64,000 bases of DNA, from the NCBI GenBank assembly GCA_963775245.1, contig CAVZID010000001.1:1-64000 (forward strand), in the 5' to 3' direction. Origin of the DNA: CAVSWT01 sp963775245. Its GTDB lineage: Bacteria > Bacteroidota > Ignavibacteria > Ignavibacteriales > Ignavibacteriaceae. This document shows positions 8,679 to 17,950 of the stretch, one piece after another (the stretch's first letter is position 1; the number at the start of each line of letters is the position of its first letter). The position numbers were made by a program, and so were the translations under genes. The notes beneath the pieces were generated by a model. It was not told the origin of the DNA, searched no databases, and worked only from the letters and a program-made list of their open reading frames with translations.

Positions 8679-10040
8679 TCAAACAACGCCCTGATCAATC
8701 ATAGCATCTGCAACTTTTAGGAAGCCGCCGATGTTAGCGCCGTTAACATAATTGCCAGGTGTTCCAAATCTATTTGACATTTCAACGCAAGTACCATGAA
8801 TATTTCTCATAATCATTTTTAAACGAGCATCAACTTCTTCTTTATTCCAGGGAAGTCTCATGCTGTTCTGTGTCATTTCCAAACCTGAGACTGCTACACC
8901 GCCTGCATTTGCTGCTTTGCCAGGACCATAAAGAATTTTTTCATCTAAGAAAATATTGACGCCTTCAATTGTTGTTGGCATGTTAGCGCCTTCACTTACT
9001 AGATAAACTCCATTCTTAATAAGATTCTTTGCATCATTTTCATTTATTTCATTTTGAGTAGCACTTGGGAATGCACAATCAGCTTTATGATCCCACAAAG
9101 GATTATGATTCATCTTTGGATCGATTGCTGTATAAACAGCACCTTTAAATTTTTCCGCATATTCTTTTATTCTTCCACGCCGGACATTTTTCAAGTCCAT
9201 TATATATTGTAATTTTTCTTTAGTCAGCCCTGCTTCATCATAAATAAATCCGTTGGAATCAGAAAGAGTAACAACCTTGCCACCAAGCTCAAGTATTTTT
9301 TCAACAGTATATTGAGCAACATTCCCGCTTCCGGAAACAAGGCATGTTTTTCCTTCAAGAGTTTGGTTTCTTGTTTCAAGCATTTCAGCAGCAAAATATA
9401 CTGAACCAAATCCGGTTGCTTCGGGACGAATTAATGAACCACCCCAGTTCAATCCCTTCCCGGTCAGAACTCCTGTAAATTCATTTCTTAATTTTTTGTA
9501 TTGCCCAAATAAGAACCCGATTTCTCTTCCGCCAACGCCAATATCTCCGGCAGGTACATCTGTGTTAGGGCCAATGTGTCTGAATAATTCCGACATAAAA
9601 GCCTGGCAGAAACGCATGATTTTTAAATCACTTTTCCCTTTAGGATCGAAATCCGAACCGCCTTTGCCGCCGCCCATTGGTAATGTGGTTAGGCTGTTTT
9701 TGAATACTTGTTCAAAAGCCAAGAATTTTAAAATTCCCTGGTTAACAGAGGGATGAAATCTTAAGCCTCCTTTATAAGGCCCAATAGCGCTGTTCATTTC
9801 TATTCTATAGCCTCTATTAATATGAATTTCTCCCTGTTCGTCAACCCAGGGTACTCGGAATGAAATCACTCTTTCTGGCTCAATTATTCTTTCAAGAACT
9901 TTTGCAGCTCTATATTCGGGGTGTCTTTCAAATACTAGTTCAAGTGAATCTGCAACTTCTTCAACTGCCTGATGAAATTCAGGTTCACTTGGATTTTTAG
10001 CCTTTACTTCAGTGAGAAGATCTTTTACGTAGTCGGACAT
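8679..10040 (-). CDS. gdhA: NADP-type glutamate dehydrogenase GdhA, paralogue 1
   Basis: 453 residues, the expected length of the bacterial hexameric GdhA class. Substrate and catalytic segments are intact: GPYKGGLRFHPSVN, LPMGGGKGGSDFDPKGKSD, PAGDIGVGGREIG and TGKGLNWGGSLIRPEATG. The coenzyme fold carries GSGNVAQ followed by VTLSDSNG. GdhA of this class usually assimilates ammonia into glutamate with NADPH. It differs from the copy at 13342 mainly in the coenzyme domain (GSGNVA against GFGNVA; LSDSNG against LSGPDG), so the two may prefer different coenzymes (inference). It sits between the two receiver-ATP-grasp paralogues. Confidence 0.95.
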   Translation of the reverse strand: MSDYVKDLLTEVKAKNPSEPEFHQAVEEVADSLELVFERHPEYRAAKVLERIIEPERVISFRVPWVDEQGEIHINRGYRIEMNSAIGPYKGGLRFHPSVNQGILKFLAFEQVFKNSLTTLPMGGGKGGSDFDPKGKSDLKIMRFCQAFMSELFRHIGPNTDVPAGDIGVGGREIGFLFGQYKKLRNEFTGVLTGKGLNWGGSLIRPEATGFGSVYFAAEMLETRNQTLEGKTCLVSGSGNVAQYTVEKILELGGKVVTLSDSNGFIYDEAGLTKEKLQYIMDLKNVRRGRIKEYAEKFKGAVYTAIDPKMNHNPLWDHKADCAFPSATQNEINENDAKNLIKNGVYLVSEGANMPTTIEGVNIFLDEKILYGPGKAANAGGVAVSGLEMTQNSMRLPWNKEEVDARLKMIMRNIHGTCVEMSNRFGTPGNYVNGANIGGFLKVADAMIDQGVV

Positions 10041-10171
10041 TACTGCCTCCCTATATTTTTATTGATTAAGTATTCAGTGCTTTTGGCACAGTTAGCTAAT
10101 TTTGTTTTGATCATGATTTAAGTCAAAACGTACTATGAAAATAATGTTGCCATTTTCACAATATTAAAATT

Positions 10172-13100
10172 TTATTTTTCCGGTTTTAATATCACTCCTT
10201 TATTTTTTGTTCCGTTAATTTTAACTACAATTTGTTTATCAAACCTTAAATGCTTTGTGAAATGATATTCTTCAATTGGTGATTCATTATTCAGCCAGTC
10301 CCAATTAATAAAATCAAATTGATTTGCAGAATTCACCGTGAAATATCCAACTTTAAATGAAGTTAAATTCTGAAAGAAGTGAGAACCCTGCGACGGAGTA
10401 ACATTCATATCCTTGAAGCTTGTTTCTACTATGACACTTGCTCCTGAAATTTGATCCCAAGTAACCGGAATTCCTAACCATGGATCAAGACTCCCCCATC
10501 GGCCAACACCAATTAATATATAAGGCCTCTTTTGTTCGAGCAGCTTTGAATTGATCATATTTACTTCATTAGCAACTTCACGGCTTTTAGCACGCTCAAA
10601 TTTCTGGAAATCCACATAAACAACATCAAATATCCCGTTCATTGCACCATTACCTAAAACCTGCTGGCTCTGACAAATTAGTTCTTCTTTATCAGAATAA
10701 TCAACATTTAATTCTTCAAGCTCATGGCTAATAACCAGCGGCCTCATTTGAAGCATTGCAAATTCTTTGGGCAGTCCTCGAGGCACATTCATATTTACAG
10801 CAAATTCAATTTCAACCGGAACACCCATTCCCCAGGTTCCCATTTCCAGGAGGAGATCAAGAATATCCGCGAGCGGAAATACATTATGTTTTAAAATTGG
10901 GGCAAATGTTACAACTCTTCTTCCCGGTCTTGAAACTCCATCGTAAACTGCATCATCTTCTACAGAGTAAGTTGAGCCAACATGAAATAAAGTTTGATCT
11001 TCTTCTGCTTTAGATAAATCAAATTTTTTAACTAATTGATCAGGCTGCCTGGTTGCAGAGTCATCAAGATGGCCATTAATTTCTAAAGCAAAAAATTCCT
11101 GCTGCGCATTCCTTATTGTTTCTTTGGTAGAAAAAAATTGAAGTAGATGCTTTGGATATTTCGGACAAAATCTAACAGCCATTCCGCCATCAACAACCTG
11201 CTTGCCTAATCCTAATGCTACCAACGCAATTCCGTCAGAAGATTTTTGCGGCGGTACCGGATAAAAATTAAATGACTTTGCAACACCGGCAAAATCAGGA
11301 TAGAATCTTTCGCCACGCTGAGCACCAACCAGCTTTTGAATTATCACAGCCATTTTTTCTTCTTCAAGACTGTAGGCAGTTGCTTTCATGTAGTCTTTTG
11401 CTTTTTTATAAAAGGTTGATGCATAAACTCCTTTTATACATTGAAGCAGCTCATCTAATCTAACCTGGATATTCGGATTATTATTTGGTACCATGTAGGT
11501 TTGATACACTCCGGCAAACGGCTGGAATTGCGAATCTTCAAGAAGGCTTGATGAACGAATAGCAAGCGGGCCTATAGTAATCTCAAGATATTCAGTAAGT
11601 TTATTTATTATATCTATAGGAAAATTCGGAGCATGAAGAAATCTCAACGTAATTTCTTCATCACTTGTTGTACTCAACGCAAAAATATCAAGATGATTTA
11701 CTTCAATAAAATGATCGAAAACATCAGTTGCAATTACAATAGCAGAAGGCACAGAAATTTCTACTCCGGGAAATTTATACCTGATCTTATTATTATTTAT
11801 TAATGTATTAATAAAACCAAGACCACGGGCTTTACCACCTAAGGAACCGCCGCCAATACGGGCAAAGCTGTTTTTAGGATCGAATGATTCTTTATTAAAA
11901 TCTGTAATAATTCCGCGCTGGCGAAGCTCAAGATAAAGCTTGATTGAATTAATTAATTCTAACCTTAACTCTTCCAATGAACTAAAATCAGAAACCTGTC
12001 TCGGCCTTAACTTATGTGCAAGCCAGAATTCTGTTCGAGCTTTAAGCCATTTGGAAAAATCATTTCTTTCAGCATGATAGACAATACTTTCAATTGGAAT
12101 TACAGCAAGCTGCTCTTCCAATGTTTTTAAATTATTTGCGCGTGCAACCTCTTTCCCGTCGGGAGTTTGAAAAATAAAATCACCAAATCCAAAGTGATTC
12201 ATCATAAAATCACGAAGCTCATGAAGCAGACGCGGAGAATTTTTATATAGGAACCCGGCTCCTGCCGCTAAGGCTTTTTCAGCAAAATCAGGATTGCTTG
12301 ACTGCAATAAAATAGGAATATCTTTAAGCTTAGCTTTTACGTTTTGCGAAAATTTAATTCCCGCTTCCGGGTCTCTTTGTCCGTGATGCTTAAAGTTGCT
12401 GTCGCTGATAATTCCTAAAATAAAGTTTTCATATTTCGTAAAATAATCCCAGGCCTCTTCATAAGTTGTACAAAGTAAAATCTTGGGCCTCGCACGCATA
12501 CGAAGGAATTTATGAGTAAGATTTATACCTTCACTAATCAATCTCTGGGACTGCTTAAAGATTTCCGTATAAACAAGAGGGAGATAAGCCGAATAAAATT
12601 TTACATTGTCTTCAACAAGAATTATTACCTGCACACCTGCGGCTGAGGCATCATTCTCAACGTTCATCCTATCTTCGGCATATTTAATAATCCCGATAAG
12701 TAAACGGTAATCGCCCTGCCAGATAAAAATTCTATCGAAGATTGAAGTATCATAATTTGTTACAAGCTCTTTTCTTTCGCGGTTGTCATAAGCAAGCAAA
12801 ATAATTGGTGCTTTTACACCAGTCTTTTTTATCAGTTCCGCAAGCTTAATAACATGCATATCATCGATATGAAGAGTAGTAATGATTAGGTCAAAGCTAT
12901 TTTCCTGGAGCAGCAGTTCAATTGCTTCTGTTCCGGTTGTTACGTGTGTTATTTCAGGGGCCTGGCTTAGATTTAAGACTTGATATTCCTGGCGGATTAA
13001 CTCGTAAAGCCTTCCATCTTCTTCAAATAAATAATAATCATATAGACTTGATACAAGTAAAATTTCACGTATTTTATACCGCATTAACTTTTGGAATTTT

Positions 13101-13180
13101 TTAATGCGGCTGCTGAAAATATCTTCTATACTAAAAAGGCCTAGCTTATCCATTTTAGTTATTTTCGTATTCTCAAACAA
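10172..13180 (-). CDS. Receiver-like domains fused to a PEP-synthase-type (PPDK_N) ATP-grasp domain, paralogue 2
   Basis: 1002 residues, collinear with and strongly similar to the gene at 5615. Shared blocks include ILLVSSLYD, LFEEDGRLYELIR, ISEGINLTHKFLRMRARPKI, SFARIGGGSLGGKARGLGF and GVGRWGSLDPWLGIPVTW. The second receiver-like unit keeps an acidic pair (LVEDN) and an acceptor-like aspartate (ISDSNF). The lysine position is in FLYKNS. The ATP-grasp motifs are intact (AIRSSSLLED, FAGVYQTY, MLQMRPLV). The catalytic histidine domain and PEP barrel are again missing. It lies 161 bp after one GdhA gene and 131 bp before another. The receiver/ATP-grasp plus gdhA pair looks like one ancestral unit duplicated in tandem. 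Confidence 0.8.
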   Translation of the reverse strand: MFENTKITKMDKLGLFSIEDIFSSRIKKFQKLMRYKIREILLVSSLYDYYLFEEDGRLYELIRQEYQVLNLSQAPEITHVTTGTEAIELLLQENSFDLIITTLHIDDMHVIKLAELIKKTGVKAPIILLAYDNRERKELVTNYDTSIFDRIFIWQGDYRLLIGIIKYAEDRMNVENDASAAGVQVIILVEDNVKFYSAYLPLVYTEIFKQSQRLISEGINLTHKFLRMRARPKILLCTTYEEAWDYFTKYENFILGIISDSNFKHHGQRDPEAGIKFSQNVKAKLKDIPILLQSSNPDFAEKALAAGAGFLYKNSPRLLHELRDFMMNHFGFGDFIFQTPDGKEVARANNLKTLEEQLAVIPIESIVYHAERNDFSKWLKARTEFWLAHKLRPRQVSDFSSLEELRLELINSIKLYLELRQRGIITDFNKESFDPKNSFARIGGGSLGGKARGLGFINTLINNNKIRYKFPGVEISVPSAIVIATDVFDHFIEVNHLDIFALSTTSDEEITLRFLHAPNFPIDIINKLTEYLEITIGPLAIRSSSLLEDSQFQPFAGVYQTYMVPNNNPNIQVRLDELLQCIKGVYASTFYKKAKDYMKATAYSLEEEKMAVIIQKLVGAQRGERFYPDFAGVAKSFNFYPVPPQKSSDGIALVALGLGKQVVDGGMAVRFCPKYPKHLLQFFSTKETIRNAQQEFFALEINGHLDDSATRQPDQLVKKFDLSKAEEDQTLFHVGSTYSVEDDAVYDGVSRPGRRVVTFAPILKHNVFPLADILDLLLEMGTWGMGVPVEIEFAVNMNVPRGLPKEFAMLQMRPLVISHELEELNVDYSDKEELICQSQQVLGNGAMNGIFDVVYVDFQKFERAKSREVANEVNMINSKLLEQKRPYILIGVGRWGSLDPWLGIPVTWDQISGASVIVETSFKDMNVTPSQGSHFFQNLTSFKVGYFTVNSANQFDFINWDWLNNESPIEEYHFTKHLRFDKQIVVKINGTKNKGVILKPEK

Positions 13181-13341
13181 ACCTAAATCCGTATCAATTA
13201 CTTCTTACAAAAAAAATCTTCATCTCAAAAATAGTAAAGATTATTACTTATATCATTGATAAAAATTGTAAACTAAAGTTCAAGTTCAAGAGTAAGTTCA
13301 AGATCATGAAATTCCGAAATTCCAATTCTCCATAACTCCAA

Positions 13342-14682
13342 TTAAACTAAACCTTGATCCAACATTGCATCCGCAACTTTCAAAAAGCCGGCTATGTTTG
13401 CCCCACTAACATAATTCCCTGGAGTTCCAAATCTTTCTGCTGTTGAAACACAAGTGTCATGAATCTTTTTCATAATCTGCTGAAGCCTTTCATCAACTTC
13501 ATCACGCAGCCAGGGCAAACGCATGCTATTTTGCGTCATCTCAAGCCCAGAAACTGCAACGCCGCCTGCGTTAGAAGCTTTGCCCGGAGAATAAAGAATC
13601 CCGGCTTGTTTTATAATTTTATAGGCTTCAAGAGTCGTCGGCATGTTTGCACCTTCACAAACACACATGCATCCGTTTTTTATTAATTCTTTTGCATCAT
13701 CTTCAAAGATTTCATTTTGAGTTGCACAAGGCATAGCTACATCAACCTTAACACTCCAGGGACGCTTGCCGGGAAAGAATTCAGCTTTAAATTGATCAGC
13801 ATAATCCTGAACTCTATCATTAGCACTTGCTCGAAGCTTTAACATGTAATCAACTTTTTCTCCCTTGACTCCATCTTTATCATAAACAAAACCATCCGGC
13901 CCTGATAAAGTTACAACCCTTCCACCAAGCTGATTTATTTTTCTTACCGCACCCCAGGCAACATTTCCAAAACCGGAAACAGCAAAAGCTTTTCCTTCAA
14001 TCTCAAGCCCTTTTGTTTTTAACATTTCCTGAGCAAAGTAAACCGCACCATAACCGGTAGCTTCCGGACGAATTAATGAGCCGCCCCAGTTTAATCCTTT
14101 ACCAGTAAGCACGCCGGTAAATTCATTCCTTAGTCTTTTATATTGGCCGAATAAATATCCAATCTCTCTAGCACCAACACCAATATCCCCGGCAGGCACA
14201 TCTGTATTAGGACCAATGTGACGGAATAATTCAGTCATAAAACTTTGGCAAAAACGCATTACTTCGTTATCACTTTTTCCTTTGGGATCGAAATCAGAGC
14301 CGCCTTTACCGCCGCCCATTGGTAAAGTTGTTAAGCTGTTTTTAAATACTTGCTCAAAAGCTAAAAATTTTAAAATGCCTAAATTTACAGAGGGGTGAAA
14401 TCTTAATCCGCCTTTGTAAGGGCCGATTGCGCTGTTCATTTCAATTCTAAATCCGCGGTTAACATGAATTTCACCTTGATCATCCATCCATGGAACTCTA
14501 AATAAAACTACTCGTTCCGGTTCAACCATTCTTTCTAAAATTTTTGCCGAACGGTATTCAGGATGTCTTTCTAAAACTATTTCTAGTGATTCAACTACTT
14601 CTTCGACTGCTTGATGAAATTCCGGCTCATTTGGGTTTAGTGCTTTCACCTTCGTCAATAAATTATTGATATACTCTGACAT
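13342..14682 (-). CDS. gdhA: NADP-type glutamate dehydrogenase GdhA, paralogue 2
   Basis: 446 residues, nearly identical to the 8679 copy over the N-terminal catalytic domain (GPYKGGLRFHPSVNLGILKF, LPMGGGKGGSDFDPKG, GDIGVGAREIGYLFGQY). It differs in the coenzyme half: GFGNVAWGAVRKI, then VTLSGPDGFVYD and CVCEGANMPTTLE. All GDH landmarks are present, so it should be active. It is the first gene of the minus-strand block reaching down to OsmC at 3597. The 580 bp upstream carry no other gene, so the block's main promoter is likely there. Confidence 0.95.
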   Translation of the reverse strand: MSEYINNLLTKVKALNPNEPEFHQAVEEVVESLEIVLERHPEYRSAKILERMVEPERVVLFRVPWMDDQGEIHVNRGFRIEMNSAIGPYKGGLRFHPSVNLGILKFLAFEQVFKNSLTTLPMGGGKGGSDFDPKGKSDNEVMRFCQSFMTELFRHIGPNTDVPAGDIGVGAREIGYLFGQYKRLRNEFTGVLTGKGLNWGGSLIRPEATGYGAVYFAQEMLKTKGLEIEGKAFAVSGFGNVAWGAVRKINQLGGRVVTLSGPDGFVYDKDGVKGEKVDYMLKLRASANDRVQDYADQFKAEFFPGKRPWSVKVDVAMPCATQNEIFEDDAKELIKNGCMCVCEGANMPTTLEAYKIIKQAGILYSPGKASNAGGVAVSGLEMTQNSMRLPWLRDEVDERLQQIMKKIHDTCVSTAERFGTPGNYVSGANIAGFLKVADAMLDQGLV

Positions 14683-15262
14683 ACGATCCTCTTGATAAAA
14701 AAATTAATTTAATATGGTGATATAAATATTTTATACCTGCCTATTCGGCAGGCAGGCTTGGATTTGATAAAAGATTGGACTTTTATTTTAGACATCATTT
14801 TTCCCCTTGAACTATTTTTTAGTTTTTGCAGTTTCATTAAAAAAGAAAATTTTAATAAAATCCTTTATTGTACTAATGAAACTTAGCGAATAATTAACTG
14901 AAAAACTGAAATATTTTTCAAGATTTTTAAAATTCTATTTGAAATAAGAGTTTTATTCATCCTAACTCTTTAATGGAATCTCACAACTGATAGTTTATAA
15001 AATAAAGAAATAAAGTAGAAATTTTTCAGAAAGTTACGCTAAGTCTTCTTATAGTTGCTTAAAGTAATTTCAAATCTTAGAAATTCATAATATTATAAAT
15101 TTATTTCCTTTAGTTATTTCTGTGAAAATCTGTGCCTTCTTTGTGATCTTGGTGTTAAAATTTCCTTGTTTAATTTTTGACTTTTGATTTATGACTTTTG
15201 ACTTAATTATTAATAGATTTGTAAAAATAATTTGTTGAAAATTCAAAATATTGAGGCAAAAA
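14683..15262. other. Divergent intergenic region with short repeats
   Basis: Lies between gdhA (minus) and the M24 peptidase (plus). It contains an inverted repeat CCTGCC-TATTC-GGCAGG at 14736-14752. A simple-sequence stretch near 15165-15215 repeats GACTTTTGA units, and a similar stretch occurs near 19985-20024. Both genes' promoters must lie here, but I could not pick out a convincing -35/-10 or Bacteroidetes-type pair. No ORF is supported. Confidence 0.5.
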
Positions 15263-16453
15263 ATGGATAATGAAATTTTAAAAGAAAAAATTAATCAAGC
15301 GGTCGGTATTCTAAATGAAAAAGACATCGATATGTGGATTACTTTTGTAAGGGAAAGTTCAAATATGCGTGATCCGGTTTTGGATATGATTTCGGGAATT
15401 AATTTTACGTGGCTTACGGCATTGATAATTAATAAAGACGGTGACACAACATGTATTCTCGGATCATTGGAAGAAAGCAACATTCGAGAATTAAATCTTT
15501 ACAAAAATATAATTGGATATAACGAATCTATTAGAGATTTACTTGTTAATTACATCAAATCAAAAAACCCCAAGCAGATTGCAATTAATTATTCACTTAG
15601 TTCGGAGTTAGCTGACGGTTTAACTCATGGAATGTATCTTATTTTAAATGACTACTTAAAAGGGACAGATTATGTAAATAGGTTAGTTTCATCAGATGAA
15701 ATTATTTCAGCATTAAAAGGAAGAAAAACTGCAACCGAATTAAAGATAATGCAGGAAGCTGTTGATGAAACTTTAAAGATTTTTGATCAATCCACACAAT
15801 TCATTAAGCCGGGGAAAAGTGAGCTTGATATTTCAAATTTTATTAAAAATATTGTTAAAGAAAAAGGATTCGGTTTAGCATGGGATGATGATCACTGCCC
15901 TGCTGTTTTTACGGGACCTGAAGCCGGCGACCCGCATTCAGGGCCAACAAACAGGAAAGTTGAAAAAGGGCACATGGTCAACATCGATTTTGGAATACAA
16001 TACAATGGCTATTGTTCAGACTTGCAGCGCACCTGGTACGTATTAAAAGATGAAGAAACTCAGGCTCCGGCAGATGTTACTAAAGGATTTAATGTTATCC
16101 GCGATGCAATTCAAAAGGTAGCCGATGCACTTAAGCCTGGGGTAACCGGGTTGGAAATGGATACTATTGCAAGGAGCTATATAGTCGAACAAGGTTATCC
16201 GGAATTCCCGCATGGACTTGGGCATCAGGTCGGGAAAGCAGTTCATGACGGTGGTGCGGGTTTGTTTCCCAAATGGGAAAAATATGGCAATGCTCCTCTA
16301 ATGGAAATTGAAGAATCGCAAATTTTTACAATTGAGCCGAGACTGCCTGTAAAGGATTACGGCACTTCAACACTTGAAGAAGAAGTTTACGTAACAAAAG
16401 ATGGATGCAGATTTATTTCAAAACCGCAGAAGGAAATTTGGCTGATTAAGTAA
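15263..16453 (+). CDS. M24 family metallopeptidase (Xaa-Pro aminopeptidase/prolidase-like)
   Basis: 396 residues from the ATG at 15263. GAGG at 15253-15256 is correctly spaced for this ATG, so the upstream TTG at 15251 is unlikely. The N-terminal ~150 residues are a creatinase-N-type domain. The C-terminal pita-bread catalytic domain has its metal ligands in order: two Asp in MVNIDFG...CSDLQRTW, His in GLGHQVGKAVHD, Glu in TIEPRLPV and Glu in TLEEEVYVT. The family removes N-terminal residues before proline or splits X-Pro dipeptides with two metal ions. No signal peptide, so cytoplasmic. It stands alone on the plus strand. Confidence 0.88.
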   Translation: MDNEILKEKINQAVGILNEKDIDMWITFVRESSNMRDPVLDMISGINFTWLTALIINKDGDTTCILGSLEESNIRELNLYKNIIGYNESIRDLLVNYIKSKNPKQIAINYSLSSELADGLTHGMYLILNDYLKGTDYVNRLVSSDEIISALKGRKTATELKIMQEAVDETLKIFDQSTQFIKPGKSELDISNFIKNIVKEKGFGLAWDDDHCPAVFTGPEAGDPHSGPTNRKVEKGHMVNIDFGIQYNGYCSDLQRTWYVLKDEETQAPADVTKGFNVIRDAIQKVADALKPGVTGLEMDTIARSYIVEQGYPEFPHGLGHQVGKAVHDGGAGLFPKWEKYGNAPLMEIEESQIFTIEPRLPVKDYGTSTLEEEVYVTKDGCRFISKPQKEIWLIK

Positions 16454-16607
16454 ATATATTACTTAAGGAAAATAATTTTAATATAAATAAGTTATTCAAT
16501 AATTAAATTTATGGAGTAACAAAAGTTTTTAGATTTTTATAGTTATCATAATTTACTTTGATTGAATTATCATAACAAAATTACAGTATAATAAAAAGGT
16601 TTTAACA

Positions 16608-17003
16608 ATGACAGAATTAATAACGTGGTCTGATAAATATAGTGTTAATAATTCTTTAATGGATTCTCAACATAAAAAATTAATTGCTCTTATTAATGAG
16701 CTTAATTCAGCTATGAAAGAGGGAAAAGGCAAACTAATATTGCATAAAATTTTTGATGAACTGATAAATTATACAAAATATCATTTTTCAAATGAAGAAC
16801 AGTTAATGAAAAAAGTAAATTACGCTGGCCTTATAGAACACCAGCAAATACATAAAGATTTAACCAAGCAAGTTTTAGACTTACAAGAAAAATATTTAAC
16901 AGATAGTAATTTGGTAACATTTGAAACGATGAACTTTTTAAAGAATTGGCTGTTAAATCATATTGAAGGAACTGACAAAAAGTATAGCAATTTTATTTCT
17001 TAA
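16608..17003 (+). CDS. Bacteriohemerythrin
   Basis: 131 residues, the normal single-domain length. All seven di-iron ligands are visible: His22 (SQHKKL), His59 and Glu63 (YHFSNEE), His78 and His82 (EHQQIHKDL), His118 and Asp123 (LNHIEGTDKKY). The N-terminal WSDKYSVN is also typical. Such proteins bind O2 reversibly and are used for oxygen storage, delivery or sensing in microaerophiles and anaerobes. It has its own spacing and no obvious operon partner; aat converges on it with a 9-bp gap. Confidence 0.93.
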   Translation: MTELITWSDKYSVNNSLMDSQHKKLIALINELNSAMKEGKGKLILHKIFDELINYTKYHFSNEEQLMKKVNYAGLIEHQQIHKDLTKQVLDLQEKYLTDSNLVTFETMNFLKNWLLNHIEGTDKKYSNFIS

Positions 17004-17012
17004 AAATAATAA

Positions 17013-17630
17013 TTAAAAAGAACAGTCCTTTTGGTATGCTTTAAAAAGTAATTGCTGGTATTCTTCGAAAATAATTTCTTTTGCTCCAAACATTTTTAAA
17101 TGTTCTGTCATGTACTGAACATCAAGAATAACAAATTTTCTTTCGTTTAATCTTTCAATTAATTTTACCAGTGCAGCTTTTGAAGACTGTTTTGTTTTTG
17201 AAAACATTGATTCACCAAAAAATGCACCTCTAAAAGTAACGCCGTACAGACCTCCAACAAGTTTTCCTTTTTGCCAGGTTTCAACTGTATGAATGTGCCC
17301 TAATTTATGAAGCTTTAAATAGGCGTCAATAAGCTTTTCTGAAATCCAGGTTGTTTCCCTATCAGCACAATTTTTTACGACTGAAAGAAAATCGTTATCA
17401 TATTTAAATTCAAAATCTGAAGTCTCTAAAAACTTTTTTAACGAACGCGGAATATTAAAATTATCCAGAGGAATTATTGTTCTAATTTCAGGCATGTACC
17501 AATTTATCTCATTGGTTTTTTCATCTGCCATTGGAAACGCTCCGCTGGCATAAAGCCGCAGCATATTTTCCGGCTTTAATAAATCAGAGCCGCTTATTTC
17601 ATTTTTATTTCTCATTATAAAATTAAACAT
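17013..17630 (-). CDS. aat: Leucyl/phenylalanyl-tRNA--protein transferase
   Basis: 205 residues, close to the usual Aat size. Diagnostic segments are YASGAFPMADE (family: Y..G.FPMA), WYMPEIRTIIPL, ETWISEKLIDAYLKLHKLGHIHTVETW and LVGGLYGVTFRGAFFGESMFS. The enzyme adds Leu or Phe from aminoacyl-tRNA to proteins with N-terminal Arg or Lys, marking them for ClpS/ClpAP under the N-end rule. It acts in the cytoplasm. It has no operon partner here; the divergent region to arcC holds a hairpin repeat. Confidence 0.94.
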   Translation of the reverse strand: MFNFIMRNKNEISGSDLLKPENMLRLYASGAFPMADEKTNEINWYMPEIRTIIPLDNFNIPRSLKKFLETSDFEFKYDNDFLSVVKNCADRETTWISEKLIDAYLKLHKLGHIHTVETWQKGKLVGGLYGVTFRGAFFGESMFSKTKQSSKAALVKLIERLNERKFVILDVQYMTEHLKMFGAKEIIFEEYQQLLFKAYQKDCSF

Positions 17631-17950
17631 GTAAAAATTTATTTAAAATAAAAAGTGACTTTACATTTGAATAAACCCAATTTCTTTGAGAAATTGGGTT
17701 TATAACTTTGACAAAATTGAATTATAAATAATGTAGTTAAAACACATCGAATACACATCTACAGCAAGTCTTATCTTTCATATTTCTTTTTAACATCTTC
17801 CTTATTAGATTAAGCACTGTCAAAATTAAATATTTATGCAAGGGGAAGAATTATTATGAAAAAAGTTAATTAAATAATTAAATATGAAGCCTGCCGGACA
17901 ACTCCACGAGTATAAAAAATCCAAATGTATTTATAAATTTTGAGGCATGA
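17631..17950. other. Divergent intergenic region between aat and arcC
   Basis: 320 bp holding one AAACCCAATTTCT hairpin (17671-17703), listed separately. The rest is AT-rich. GAGG at 17942-17945 is the arcC ribosome-binding site. No further gene or RNA is supported. Confidence 0.5.
17671..17703. repeat. AAACCCAATTTCT hairpin, copy 2 (divergent region)
   Basis: A perfect 15-bp stem with a TTG loop (ATAAACCCAATTTCT and its reverse complement). Because aat and arcC point away from it, it cannot be a terminator for either gene. This argues that the family is a dispersed palindromic repeat rather than only transcription stops. Confidence 0.75.

Noticed and set aside
5615..13180. True phosphoenolpyruvate synthases or pyruvate phosphate dikinases
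   Set aside because: Only the N-terminal ATP-grasp domain is present. The swivelling phosphohistidine domain and PEP-binding barrel are missing, so the name would mislead.
17671..17703. Terminator for aat or arcC
   Set aside because: Both genes point away from the hairpin, so it cannot end their transcripts; kept as a dispersed repeat.
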